15,400 nt of DNA from Conexibacter sp. (GTDB taxonomy: Bacteria > Actinomycetota > Thermoleophilia > Solirubrobacterales > Solirubrobacteraceae), in assembly GCA_025964055.1 (NCBI GenBank), contig JAOPZP010000394.1:1-15400 (forward strand). Direction: 5' to 3'. The translations under genes and the position numbers were made by a program. Shown here in pieces: positions 5,534-15,097 of this stretch. The notes beneath the pieces are model-generated. The model was not told the DNA's origin. It saw only the letters and a list, made by a program, of their open reading frames with translations, and searched no databases. Position 1 is the stretch's first letter, and every line of letters starts with the position of its first letter.

Positions 5534-7687
5534 TTGCCTGAACAGCCCAACTTCAACGCCGTCCCCTGCGCCGTCTGTGGCGAGCGCCCCGGGACGATGC
5601 ACATGGTCGTCGCCACCGAGAGCGGCCGCCGCGCGGCCGCGATGTGCGACGTCTGCGCCCGCGAGCTCATGCAGGGCATCGGCCAGCCCGGCACCCCCGC
5701 CAACAACGGCGGCCAGCCGTTCGGTGCCGGCTTCCCCTCCCACAACGCTGCCCACGCGCAGCCCAAGTCCAAGACCCCCGCGCTCGACGAGTTCGGCCGC
5801 GACCTGACGGGCGACGCCCGTGAGGGCCGGATCGATCCGGTCATCGGTCGCCGCGCCGAGATCGAGCAGACGGTCGAGATCCTCGCCCGTCGTCGCAAGA
5901 ACAACGCCGTCCTCATCGGCGAGGCCGGCGTCGGCAAGACCGCCATCGTCGAGGGCCTGGCCCTGCGCATCACGCAGGACGACGTCCCCGACACGCTCCG
6001 CGACGCCCGCGTCGTGGCGCTCGACCTCGCCGCCCTCGTGGCCGGCAGCCAGTACCGCGGTCAGTTCGAGCAGCGCCTGAAGGCCGTCCTGGCCGAGGTC
6101 GTCGAGTCCGAGGGGCGCATCGTGCTCTTCATCGACGAGCTGCACACCGTCCTGGGCGCCGGTGGCGCCGAGGGCGCCATGGACGCCGCCAACATGCTGA
6201 AGCCGATGCTCGCCCGTGGCGAGCTGCAGATGGTCGGCGCGACCACCCTGTCGGAGTACAAGAAGGTCGAGCGGGACGCTGCGCTGGCGCGCCGCTTCTC
6301 GCCGGTGACCGTCGACGCCCCGTCGGTGGACGAGACCGTGGAGATCCTCCGCGGCCTGCGCTCCGCCTACGAGGACCACCACGAGGCCGACATCACCGAC
6401 GACGCCCTCGAGGCGGCCGCCCGGCTGAGCGATCGGTACCTCACCGAGCAGCACCTGCCCGACAAGGCCATCGACCTGGTCGACCAGGCCGGCGCCAAGC
6501 TCCGGCTGCAGACGCCGTCTGCGGTCGACTACGACGCGCTGCGCGACGAGCTGCGCATCGCCGTGGAGGCCGAGGAGTACGAGCGGGCCGCGACGATCAA
6601 GCAGCGCATGGCCGTCGCCGAGCAGGCCGGCCCCGGCGCCTCCGAGCGCCCGGTCGTGGACGAGGTCGCGGTCGCCGCGGTCGTCGCCGCGCGCACCGGG
6701 ATCCCGGTGGGCGAGCTGGTCGCCGGCGAGCTGCAGCGGCTGCTGGAGCTGGAGGACGACCTGCACCTGCGCGTCGTCGGCCAGGAAGAGGCGGTCGAGA
6801 AGGTCGCCGACACCATCCGCCGTGCCCGCGTCGGGCTGTCGGAGCCGGACCGGCCCCTGGGCTCGTTCCTGTTCCTGGGCCCCACCGGCGTCGGCAAGAC
6901 CGAGCTGGTCAAGGCGCTGAGCGAGCGGCTGTTCGCGAGCGAGGACGCCCTGGTCCGCATCGACATGTCGGAGTTCCGCGAGCCGCACACGGTCGCGCGC
7001 CTGATCGGCTCGCCTCCGGGCTACGTCGGCTACGGCGAGGGCGGCCAGCTCACCGAGCCGGTCCGGCGCCGTCCGTACAGCGTGATCCTGCTCGACGAGA
7101 TCGAGAAGGCGCACCCTGAGGTGTGGAACGTGCTGCTGCAGCTGCTCGACGACGGTCGCCTGACCGACGGCGAGGGCCGCACGGTCGACTTCACCAACGC
7201 GGTGATCGTCATGACGTCCAACCTGGGGGCCGGTCGCGCCAAGCGCGGGATCGGGTTCACCTCGGCGGCGGCGCCCGGCGACGACGAGCGCATGATGGCC
7301 GCGGTCAAGACCGCGTTCCTGCCCGAGTTCCTCAACCGCATCGACGAGGTCGTCACGTTCTCGTCGCTGGGCGAGGAGCACGTGCAGCGGATCGGCCGGA
7401 TGATCGTCGACCGCGTCGCCGGCCGGCTCCTGCAGGAGCGGCGGATCGTGCTCCACGTCACCGACGAGCTCGTCGCCCGCCTGGCGGCCGACGGCTTCGA
7501 CGAGGAGTTCGGCGCTCGCCCGCTGCAGCGCCACGTGCGCCGCACGCTGGAGCGTGAGCTGACCCGGGCGATCCTGACCGGGACGCTGGCCGACGGTGCC
7601 ACCGTCACGGCCACGGCAGGTGACGACGGCGCGGTGACCCTCGAGGTCGCCGAGTCGGAGTCGGTGGCGCTCGTCGCCGCGGCCTAG
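5534..7687 (+). CDS. ClpE/ClpC-type AAA+ unfoldase with N-terminal zinc finger
   Basis: This ATP-driven unfoldase threads proteins into ClpP or remodels them. The 717-aa product lacks the usual Clp N-domain repeats. It begins instead with a four-Cys zinc finger (C12, C15, C38, C41) and a Gly/Pro linker to about residue 80, the layout of ClpE. D1 has Walker A GEAGVGKT (129-136) and Walker B VLFIDE (197-202). A UVR-like helix, EAEEYERAATIKQRM (345-359), stands where ClpC has its short middle domain; there is no long ClpB-type coiled coil. D2 has GPTGVGKT (449-456), VILLDE (517-522) and TSNLG (561-565). RGIGF (571-575) matches the ClpP-docking IGF loop, so it is a protease partner rather than a ClpB disaggregase. 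The TTG start at 5534 is forced: an in-frame TGA lies at 5522 and the next ATG falls inside the zinc finger. Regulation is probably by heat-shock repressor. Confidence 0.93.
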   Translation: MPEQPNFNAVPCAVCGERPGTMHMVVATESGRRAAAMCDVCARELMQGIGQPGTPANNGGQPFGAGFPSHNAAHAQPKSKTPALDEFGRDLTGDAREGRIDPVIGRRAEIEQTVEILARRRKNNAVLIGEAGVGKTAIVEGLALRITQDDVPDTLRDARVVALDLAALVAGSQYRGQFEQRLKAVLAEVVESEGRIVLFIDELHTVLGAGGAEGAMDAANMLKPMLARGELQMVGATTLSEYKKVERDAALARRFSPVTVDAPSVDETVEILRGLRSAYEDHHEADITDDALEAAARLSDRYLTEQHLPDKAIDLVDQAGAKLRLQTPSAVDYDALRDELRIAVEAEEYERAATIKQRMAVAEQAGPGASERPVVDEVAVAAVVAARTGIPVGELVAGELQRLLELEDDLHLRVVGQEEAVEKVADTIRRARVGLSEPDRPLGSFLFLGPTGVGKTELVKALSERLFASEDALVRIDMSEFREPHTVARLIGSPPGYVGYGEGGQLTEPVRRRPYSVILLDEIEKAHPEVWNVLLQLLDDGRLTDGEGRTVDFTNAVIVMTSNLGAGRAKRGIGFTSAAAPGDDERMMAAVKTAFLPEFLNRIDEVVTFSSLGEEHVQRIGRMIVDRVAGRLLQERRIVLHVTDELVARLAADGFDEEFGARPLQRHVRRTLERELTRAILTGTLADGATVTATAGDDGAVTLEVAESESVALVAAA

Positions 7688-7719
7688 TCCGCCCCGCGCG
7701 AGCGGGACGCCACCACGTC

Positions 7720-7755
7720 ACGAAGGGCCGGTGCCGAAAGGCGCCGGCCCTTCGT
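7720..7755 (+). terminator. strong hairpin terminator after the Clp gene
   Basis: Twelve perfect pairs (7720-7731 with 7744-7755), a T-G wobble and three more GC pairs enclose a GAAA tetraloop (7736-7739). The 16-pair stem starts 32 nt after the Clp stop. The 3' flank CGTTCT is only mildly T-rich. It separates Clp and baeRF into distinct transcription units, at least in part. Confidence 0.75.
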
Positions 7756-7811
7756 CGTTCTCGGGTCCAGTGATGGGTTCCCGGTCAGGCACCCGGGGTA
7801 GGCGGGTCAGC

Positions 7812-8957
7812 ATGGCGACCGACATCACGACCGACCGCCTCCGCGAGCTCGCAGAAACGCGCAGCGCGCAGGGCAAGGTCCTCAGCGTCTTCATCAACCT
7901 CGACCCGCGGGAGTTCGCCGCTCCTCCCGCCCGGGCGACCGAGATCAGCTCGGTCATCGACGAGGCGTCGCGGGCGATCCGCGACCACGGAGCGCTCACC
8001 CACGACGAGCGCATGGCGCTCGGGCGCGACGTCGACCGCGTGCGCGACCAGCTGCGCGCCGGCCTCGACGCCGACGGCGCCCGCGGCCTGGCGGTGTTCG
8101 CCTCCGAGCCCGCCGGGCTCTTCGAGATCCTCAAGCTGCCGCGTCCCGTCGCCACGAAGGTCGCGATCGCCGACCACCCCTGCGTCGAGCCGCTGGCGCA
8201 GATCGGCGCCGGCGAGCTCTGGTGGCTCGTGCTCGTCGACCGCCGCCGCGCCCGGCTGCTGGCCGGCACGATCGACGGGCTCGTCGAGCTCTGGCGCCAG
8301 GACGACGAGACCAAGGGCCAGCACGACCAGGGCGGCTGGTCGCAGTCGCGCTACCAGCGCAGCATCGAGAAGGAGGTCGAGGACCACCTGCGCGCCGTGG
8401 GGGCCGAGCTGCAGCGCCGGGTGCGCAGCACGCGGATCGCCGGGCTGCTGATCGGCGGGTCCAAGGAGAACGTCGCCCAGCTCGAGTCGCTGTTGCACGC
8501 CGACGTCGCCCGCTGCGTGCAGGGCCACTTCGACGTCGACGTGTGGAACTCGTCGGCCGACGAGGTGCTCGCGGCCGCCCGCCCGGTGCTCGAAGGGCTC
8601 GGCATGCGGCGCGACCGGGAGCTGCTGCAGAAGATCGACGAGGGCCTCGGCAAGGGCGGGCGCGCCGCCGCCGGGCTCGCCGACGTGCTGACCGCCGTGC
8701 ACGAGCGCCGCATCGACACGCTGGTCGTCCAGGAGGGCTTCACCGCCATGGGCACGCGCTGCCCGCAGTGCGGTTGGCTCGGCGTCAGCGCCGGCGGCCA
8801 GTGCCCGGCCGACGGCACGCAGACCGACGTGGTCGACAACATCGTCGAGGTGGCGGTCGGCCGGGCGTTCGGGCAGAGCGCGCACGTCCGCTACCTGCCG
8901 GCGACCGATCCCGACCTCGAGCACAAGGGCTCGATCGCCGCGCTGCTGCGGTTCTAG
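7812..8957 (+). CDS. baeRF-family protein (bacterial eRF1-like, Vms1/Ankzf1-type peptidyl-tRNA hydrolase candidate)
   Basis: The 381-aa product resembles bacterial homologues of archaeo-eukaryotic release factor 1 (baeRF), relatives of the Vms1/ANKZF1 peptidyl-tRNA hydrolases that rescue stalled ribosomes. The N-terminal part (1-130) includes VLSVFINLDPREF and FASEPAGLFEILKLP. The central domain has LVLVDRRRARLL (140-150), followed by QGGWSQSRYQR (173-183), where GGW stands in the place of the eRF1 GGQ loop. The C-terminal domain has CPQC (317-320) and CPADG (331-335), a zinc-ribbon remnant with three Cys. It ends GSIAALLRF, matching the eRF1 terminus. ATG 7812 is chosen because upstream in-frame starts run back into the terminator hairpin. 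The SD is weak. Ribosome rescue is inference; the family is poorly characterised. Confidence 0.82.
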   Translation: MATDITTDRLRELAETRSAQGKVLSVFINLDPREFAAPPARATEISSVIDEASRAIRDHGALTHDERMALGRDVDRVRDQLRAGLDADGARGLAVFASEPAGLFEILKLPRPVATKVAIADHPCVEPLAQIGAGELWWLVLVDRRRARLLAGTIDGLVELWRQDDETKGQHDQGGWSQSRYQRSIEKEVEDHLRAVGAELQRRVRSTRIAGLLIGGSKENVAQLESLLHADVARCVQGHFDVDVWNSSADEVLAAARPVLEGLGMRRDRELLQKIDEGLGKGGRAAAGLADVLTAVHERRIDTLVVQEGFTAMGTRCPQCGWLGVSAGGQCPADGTQTDVVDNIVEVAVGRAFGQSAHVRYLPATDPDLEHKGSIAALLRF

Positions 8958-8989
8958 GAGCAGGACCCACGGCGCCCGAAGCCGAGGCC

Positions 8990-10492
8990 TTAGGCGAGGT
9001 CTTCCGCCAGGACGTGGATCGTCGCGATCGTCGGGTCGGCCGCGCCGTGCAGGCGCGCGCCCGACGTCACGAGGTCGCGCAGGTAGGCGGCGGTGTCGGC
9101 GGTGATGCGCTCGCCGGGCAGCAGCGCCGGGATGCCCGGCGGGTAGCCGGCGATCGACTCGCACGAGATCCGCCCGACGGCGTCCTGCAGCGCGACCACG
9201 TCGGACCGCCCGAGGAACGCGTCGCGCGGCGCGACGACCATCGTGTCGTGCAGCGCCTCGGGCGGGCGCACCAGCGCCTGCACGGCGCCGGGCTTGCTGA
9301 TCCTCTTGACGATCTCGTCCACGTCGCCGGCGAAGCGCACCAGCGCGTCGGCGGGCTGTCCCATGCCGAGCACGCAGACCATGGTCGCGACCGTCGCCAG
9401 CTCGGGCTGGACGTCGTAGGCGTTGCGCAGCGCGTCGGCGACCTCGTAGCCCGTGCAGCCCGTCCCGCGAGTGTCGAGCACGAGCCGCAGCGGGTCGTAG
9501 GCCGCGACGCCCGGGCGCCCGACGAAGTCCTCGCCGATCGTGGCGATCCCCGGCGTGGTGGCGAGCTTCTCGCGCGTCGCCCGCGCCGCGGCGATCGTCT
9601 CGTGCAGCAGCGCCTCCCCGTGCACGGCGAGCTGCCGGCGCGCCGCGTCCAGCGAGGCCATCAACAACGACGACGGGCTCGTGCTGCGCAGCAGCCGCAG
9701 GGCGACCCCGACGCTCGCCGGGTCGATGCGCTCGGTCGGCGCGACGTGCAGCATCGCGCTCTGCGTCAGCGACCCGACGATCTTGTGCGTGCTGGTCAGC
9801 ACCGCGTCGGCGCCGAGGCGCAGCGCGCTCTCGGGCAGGTCGGGGTGGAAGCCGAAGTGCGGGCCCCACGACTGGTCGACGACCAGCGCCACGTCGCGGC
9901 GATGGGCGACCTCGGCCAGCGCCGCGACGTCGGCGGCCATGCCGTAGTAGGTCGGCGAGACCAGGAACGCGACGCGCGCGTCGGGGTCGGCGGCCAGCGC
10001 GGCGTCCAGCGCGGCGGGCGTGACGCCGTGCGCCATCCCGAGCTCCTCGTCGTAGGACGGCGCGACGAACGACGGCAGCCCGCCGCTGAGCACGAGGCCG
10101 TCGACGACCGACGCGTGCGAGTTGCGCTGCGCGACGACGTGCGCGCCCTGCGGCGCGAGCGCGAGGCACAGCGCGTGGTTGCCCTGCGTGGCGCCGTTGG
10201 TCAGGAACCACGTGCGGGCCGCGCCGTAGGCGTCGGCCGCCAGTGCCTCGGCGCGCTCGAACGGCGAGGGCGAGGGGCCGATGTCGACCCCGTGGACGTC
10301 CTGCGGGATGTCGATGGCCAGCGCGCTGTCGCCGAGGGCGTGGCGCAGGCCGGGATCGGCGCCGGGGCCGCCCTTGTGGCCGGGGACGTGGAAGCGCCCG
10401 GGCCCGCGGAAGCCGTAGCCGACGACCGCGTCCAGGTAGGGCGCGGTGGGCTGCTCGCTGGGCCCCGAGGCCGGCGTCTCGGCGGCGCTCAC
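8990..10492 (-). CDS. Orn/Lys/Arg decarboxylase family, PLP-dependent (short Gram-positive form)
   Basis: The 500-aa product is a fold-type I PLP enzyme of the group that decarboxylates arginine, lysine or ornithine to polyamine precursors. Motifs in order: FHVPGHKGG (34-42), PQDVHGVD (63-70), FLTNGATQGNHAL (96-108), RNSHAS (123-128, H126 for PLP stacking), VSPTYYG (178-184), VDQSWGPHFGFHP (205-217, D206 for the pyridine nitrogen) and STHKIVGSLTQSAMLH (234-249) with K237 as Schiff-base lysine. The C-terminal domain has AGYPPGIPALLPGE (448-461). Where SpeA-type enzymes usually have DEAHG, this one reads DQSWG; the D-x-x-W pattern recalls the large enterobacterial enzymes. Substrate cannot be told. 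The GTG start at 10492 lies two bases after the prfB stop, which implies coupling. It converges on baeRF with a 32-bp gap and no clear terminator. Confidence 0.88.
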   Translation of the reverse strand: MSAAETPASGPSEQPTAPYLDAVVGYGFRGPGRFHVPGHKGGPGADPGLRHALGDSALAIDIPQDVHGVDIGPSPSPFERAEALAADAYGAARTWFLTNGATQGNHALCLALAPQGAHVVAQRNSHASVVDGLVLSGGLPSFVAPSYDEELGMAHGVTPAALDAALAADPDARVAFLVSPTYYGMAADVAALAEVAHRRDVALVVDQSWGPHFGFHPDLPESALRLGADAVLTSTHKIVGSLTQSAMLHVAPTERIDPASVGVALRLLRSTSPSSLLMASLDAARRQLAVHGEALLHETIAAARATREKLATTPGIATIGEDFVGRPGVAAYDPLRLVLDTRGTGCTGYEVADALRNAYDVQPELATVATMVCVLGMGQPADALVRFAGDVDEIVKRISKPGAVQALVRPPEALHDTMVVAPRDAFLGRSDVVALQDAVGRISCESIAGYPPGIPALLPGERITADTAAYLRDLVTSGARLHGAADPTIATIHVLAEDLA

Positions 10493-10494
10493 CG

Positions 10495-11598
10495 CTAGCC
10501 CGCGGCCTTGAGCAGGTACTCGCGGACGAACCCGTCGAGGTCGCCGTCGAGCACGCGCTGGGCGTCGCCCATCTCGCGGTCGGTGCGGTGGTCCTTGACC
10601 ATCGTGTACGGGTGCAGCACGTAGGACCGGATCTGCGACCCGAAGTTCACGTCGAGCGTCTCGCCGCGCTCCTTGGCGATCTCCTCCTGGCGCTCGCGCT
10701 CGTAGCGCTCCAGCAGCTTGGCCCGCAGCATCTTCATCGCGGTGTCCTTGTTGGCCGACTGCGAGCGCTCGTTCTGGCACTGCACGACGATGCCGCTCGG
10801 GCGGTGGGTGATCCGGACCGCCGAGTCGGTCTTGTTGACGTGCTGGCCGCCCGCGCCGGAGGCCCGGTAGGTGTCGATCTGCAGGTCGTCGGAGTCGATC
10901 TCGACGTCGCCGGTGTCCTCGATGACCGGCGCGACCTCGACGCCCGCGAAGGCGGTCTGGCGGCGCGACTGCGCGTCGAACGGCGAGATCCGCACGAGCC
11001 GGTGGACGCCCTGCTCGGCGTTGAAGAGGCCGTAGGCGTTCTCGCCCGCGGCGCGGAAGGTCGCGGACTTGATCCCCGCCTCCTCCCCCGCGCTGGCCTC
11101 GAGCAGCTCGACCTTGAAGCCGCGCGACTCGGCCCAGCGCATCATCATCCGCAGCACCATCTCGGCCCAGTCCTGGGCGTCGGTGCCGCCCGCGCCGGCG
11201 TTGACGGTGACCAGCGCGTCGCCGGCGTCGTAGGGGCCGGAGAACAGGCGCTCCTCCTCCAGCGCGGCGAGGCGGTCCTCGATCGAGCCGAGCTGCTCGA
11301 TCAGCTCGGTGGCCATCTCCTCGTCCTCCTCGGCGAGCTCGACGAGCCCGTCGAGGTCGTCGACGTCGGAGGCCAGCTCCTGGAAGGCCTTGAGCTTGCG
11401 CGTGGTGCGGGCGTGCTGGGCCGAGACCTTCGCGGCGGCGTCGGAGTCGTCCCAGAAGCCGGGCGCCTGCATCTGCCCTTCGAGCTCGGCGGCGGTGCTC
11501 GCCAGGGCGTCGGGATCGGTGCTCTCGCGCAGCCGGTCGAAGCTCGCGTGGATCGCGCTCAGGCGCTGGGGTGTGGGGGTGTCGGCGGCGGTGGCCAT
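10495..11598 (-). CDS. prfB: peptide chain release factor 2
   Basis: RF2 ends translation at UGA and UAA. The 367-aa product has the recognition tripeptide SPF (205-207 in ISPFDAQSRRQ) and the catalytic GGQ (250-252 in RASGAGGQHVN), with Ala246 rather than the E. coli K-12 Thr. The N-terminal helical domain runs to about 115. The frame is uninterrupted: the programmed +1 frameshift near codon 26 that autoregulates RF2 in many bacteria is absent. The ATG at 11598 has no SD; TACCCT lies 9 nt upstream, and the gap to secA is 64 bp, so it may have its own promoter and a leaderless message. It sits after hpf and secA, as in many Gram-positive genomes. Confidence 0.97.
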   Translation of the reverse strand: MATAADTPTPQRLSAIHASFDRLRESTDPDALASTAAELEGQMQAPGFWDDSDAAAKVSAQHARTTRKLKAFQELASDVDDLDGLVELAEEDEEMATELIEQLGSIEDRLAALEEERLFSGPYDAGDALVTVNAGAGGTDAQDWAEMVLRMMMRWAESRGFKVELLEASAGEEAGIKSATFRAAGENAYGLFNAEQGVHRLVRISPFDAQSRRQTAFAGVEVAPVIEDTGDVEIDSDDLQIDTYRASGAGGQHVNKTDSAVRITHRPSGIVVQCQNERSQSANKDTAMKMLRAKLLERYERERQEEIAKERGETLDVNFGSQIRSYVLHPYTMVKDHRTDREMGDAQRVLDGDLDGFVREYLLKAAG

Positions 11599-11607
11599 GC
11601 ACCATCG

Positions 11608-11613
11608 AGGGTA
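11608..11613 (-). promoter_or_regulatory. possible -10 element of prfB (leaderless arrangement)
   Basis: On the minus strand TACCCT (TANNNT type) ends 9 nt before the prfB ATG. No SD lies in between, and no clear -35 is seen at 16-18 bp. Its relevance rests on the same layout at nadC, secA and the phosphatase gene. Confidence 0.3.
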
Positions 11614-11662
11614 TCCGCTGCCTGCCCGTCACGCGGGTCGGTGCGCCCGCCGCCAGGCGCCG

Positions 11663-14530
<2,868 letters not shown>

Positions 14531-14536
14531 GGCTTC

Positions 14537-14565
14537 AGTGTAGTCGGCGCAAGCTCAGCGGTCGG
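14537..14565 (-). promoter_or_regulatory. candidate secA promoter, leaderless
   Basis: On the minus strand, TACACT (14537-14542) ends exactly 6 nt before the secA ATG. The A of the ATG would therefore be the expected +1. A 17-bp spacer leads to CCGACC (14560-14565), which keeps the GAC core of TTGACA. No SD is present. This is the best-supported leaderless start in the window. Confidence 0.5.
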
Positions 14566-14590
14566 GGCGAACCCATGACGGATTCGCCCC
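14564..14590 (-). terminator. hairpin between hpf and secA
   Basis: GGGGCGAA (14564-14571) and TTCGCCCC (14583-14590) form a perfect 8-bp stem with an 11-nt loop. No T-run follows. It lies just upstream of, and touching, the candidate secA -35. It could partly end hpf transcripts or act as an attenuator. Confidence 0.4.
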
Positions 14591-14605
14591 TCCCGTCCGG
14601 CGGTC

Positions 14606-14624
14606 GCGATCGGCCTGCGATCGC
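14606..14624 (-). terminator. hairpin immediately after the hpf stop
   Basis: GCGATCG (14606-14612) pairs with CGATCGC (14618-14624) over a 5-nt loop, three bases past the hpf stop codon. It is 7 bp and GC-rich without T-run. With the next hairpin it forms a two-stem block between hpf and secA. Confidence 0.35.
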
Positions 14625-14627
14625 CCG

Positions 14628-15002
14628 CTACAGCGCGGCGGAGACGCCCTCCGACGAGGACGCCATCCCAGGCGGCTGGAGCGCCGCGGCCCGCGACTCC
14701 CTGCGCTTTCGCCGCTTGTCGCGGTGGCGCTTGACCTGGATGGCGAGCTCGTCGGCGCAGAGGTTGATCGAGTGGACCATGTCCCGCGAGGAGTCGCTGG
14801 CGCGCAGGGTCGTCCCCTTGACGCGCAACGTCACCTCGGCCACGTGGGAGTCCGGGTTGGAGGGGTTCTGGTGCTCCCAGAGCTCCACCTCCAGCGTCGC
14901 GAGCTCCGACACCTGCTTGCCCACCTTGGCAAAGCGCTTCTCCACGTGGTCTCGGATGTCGTCCGAGATGGTCATGTGGCGGCCCTTGACCTCGATCTGC
15001 AT
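14628..15002 (-). CDS. hpf: ribosome hibernation promoting factor, short form (HPF/YfiA family)
   Basis: HPF binds the 30S decoding centre of idle ribosomes. The 124-aa product matches the S30AE (RaiA/HPF) domain: MQIEVKGRHMTISDDIRDHVEKRFAKV at the start, LEVELWEHQ and SHVAEVTLRVKGTTLRASDSSRDMVHSINLCADELAIQVKRHRDKRRKR to residue 100. The basic end of that stretch is the rRNA-binding helix. After it comes only a 24-aa Ala/Ser tail. The C-terminal domain that dimerises long-form HPFs of most Gram-positives and actinobacteria is missing. ATG 15002 has a perfect AGGAGG at 5-nt spacing. The gene precedes secA and prfB as in Bacillus. Confidence 0.93.
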   Translation of the reverse strand: MQIEVKGRHMTISDDIRDHVEKRFAKVGKQVSELATLEVELWEHQNPSNPDSHVAEVTLRVKGTTLRASDSSRDMVHSINLCADELAIQVKRHRDKRRKRRESRAAALQPPGMASSSEGVSAAL

Positions 15003-15007
15003 GCGGC

Positions 15008-15038
15008 CCTCCTGGGGGCTGGGATCATCTGGCCCCCA
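15008..15038 (-). promoter_or_regulatory. perfect Shine-Dalgarno of hpf with an abutting hairpin
   Basis: AGGAGG (15008-15013) lies 5 nt before the hpf ATG, the strongest SD in the window. Directly upstream, TGGGGGC and GCCCCCA (15032-15038 with 15013-15019) can form a 7-bp stem over a 12-nt loop whose 3' arm touches the SD. It could modulate hpf translation, but the predicted transcript start falls near or inside the 5' arm, so the stem may not form fully in RNA. Confidence 0.5.
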
Positions 15039-15040
15039 AC

Positions 15041-15069
15041 ACCGTAGACCCGGCGGGCCGATCCGGCAA
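15041..15069 (-). promoter_or_regulatory. candidate hpf promoter
   Basis: On the minus strand, TTGCCG (15064-15069) and TACGGT (15041-15046) are separated by exactly 17 bp. They match TTGACA at 4/6 and the TANNNT -10 pattern. The start site would lie near 15034, giving a leader of about 30 nt with AGGAGG. It lies between comF and hpf, so hpf need not depend on comF transcription. Confidence 0.5.
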
Positions 15070-15079
15070 CACCTCTCAA

Positions 15080-15093
15080 CGCCTGATCAGGCG
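15080..15093 (-). terminator. palindrome just after the comF-like stop
   Basis: GCCTGATCAGGC (15081-15092), extended by one C-G pair, is a perfect palindrome starting 4 nt past the stop codon of the ComF-like gene. As RNA the stem would be about 4-5 bp with a small loop, and no T-run follows. It may be a weak terminator or a protein-binding site. Confidence 0.3.
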
Positions 15094-15097
15094 GTGC

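Noticed and set aside
7731..7811. N-terminal extension of the baeRF gene
   Set aside because: The upstream start lies within the terminator hairpin, and the extra residues (Gly/Ser/Arg-rich) match nothing in the family.
10495..11598. Programmed +1 frameshift in prfB
   Set aside because: The frame is continuous from the ATG through the N-terminal domain, with no in-frame stop or CTTTGA-type shift site around codon 26.
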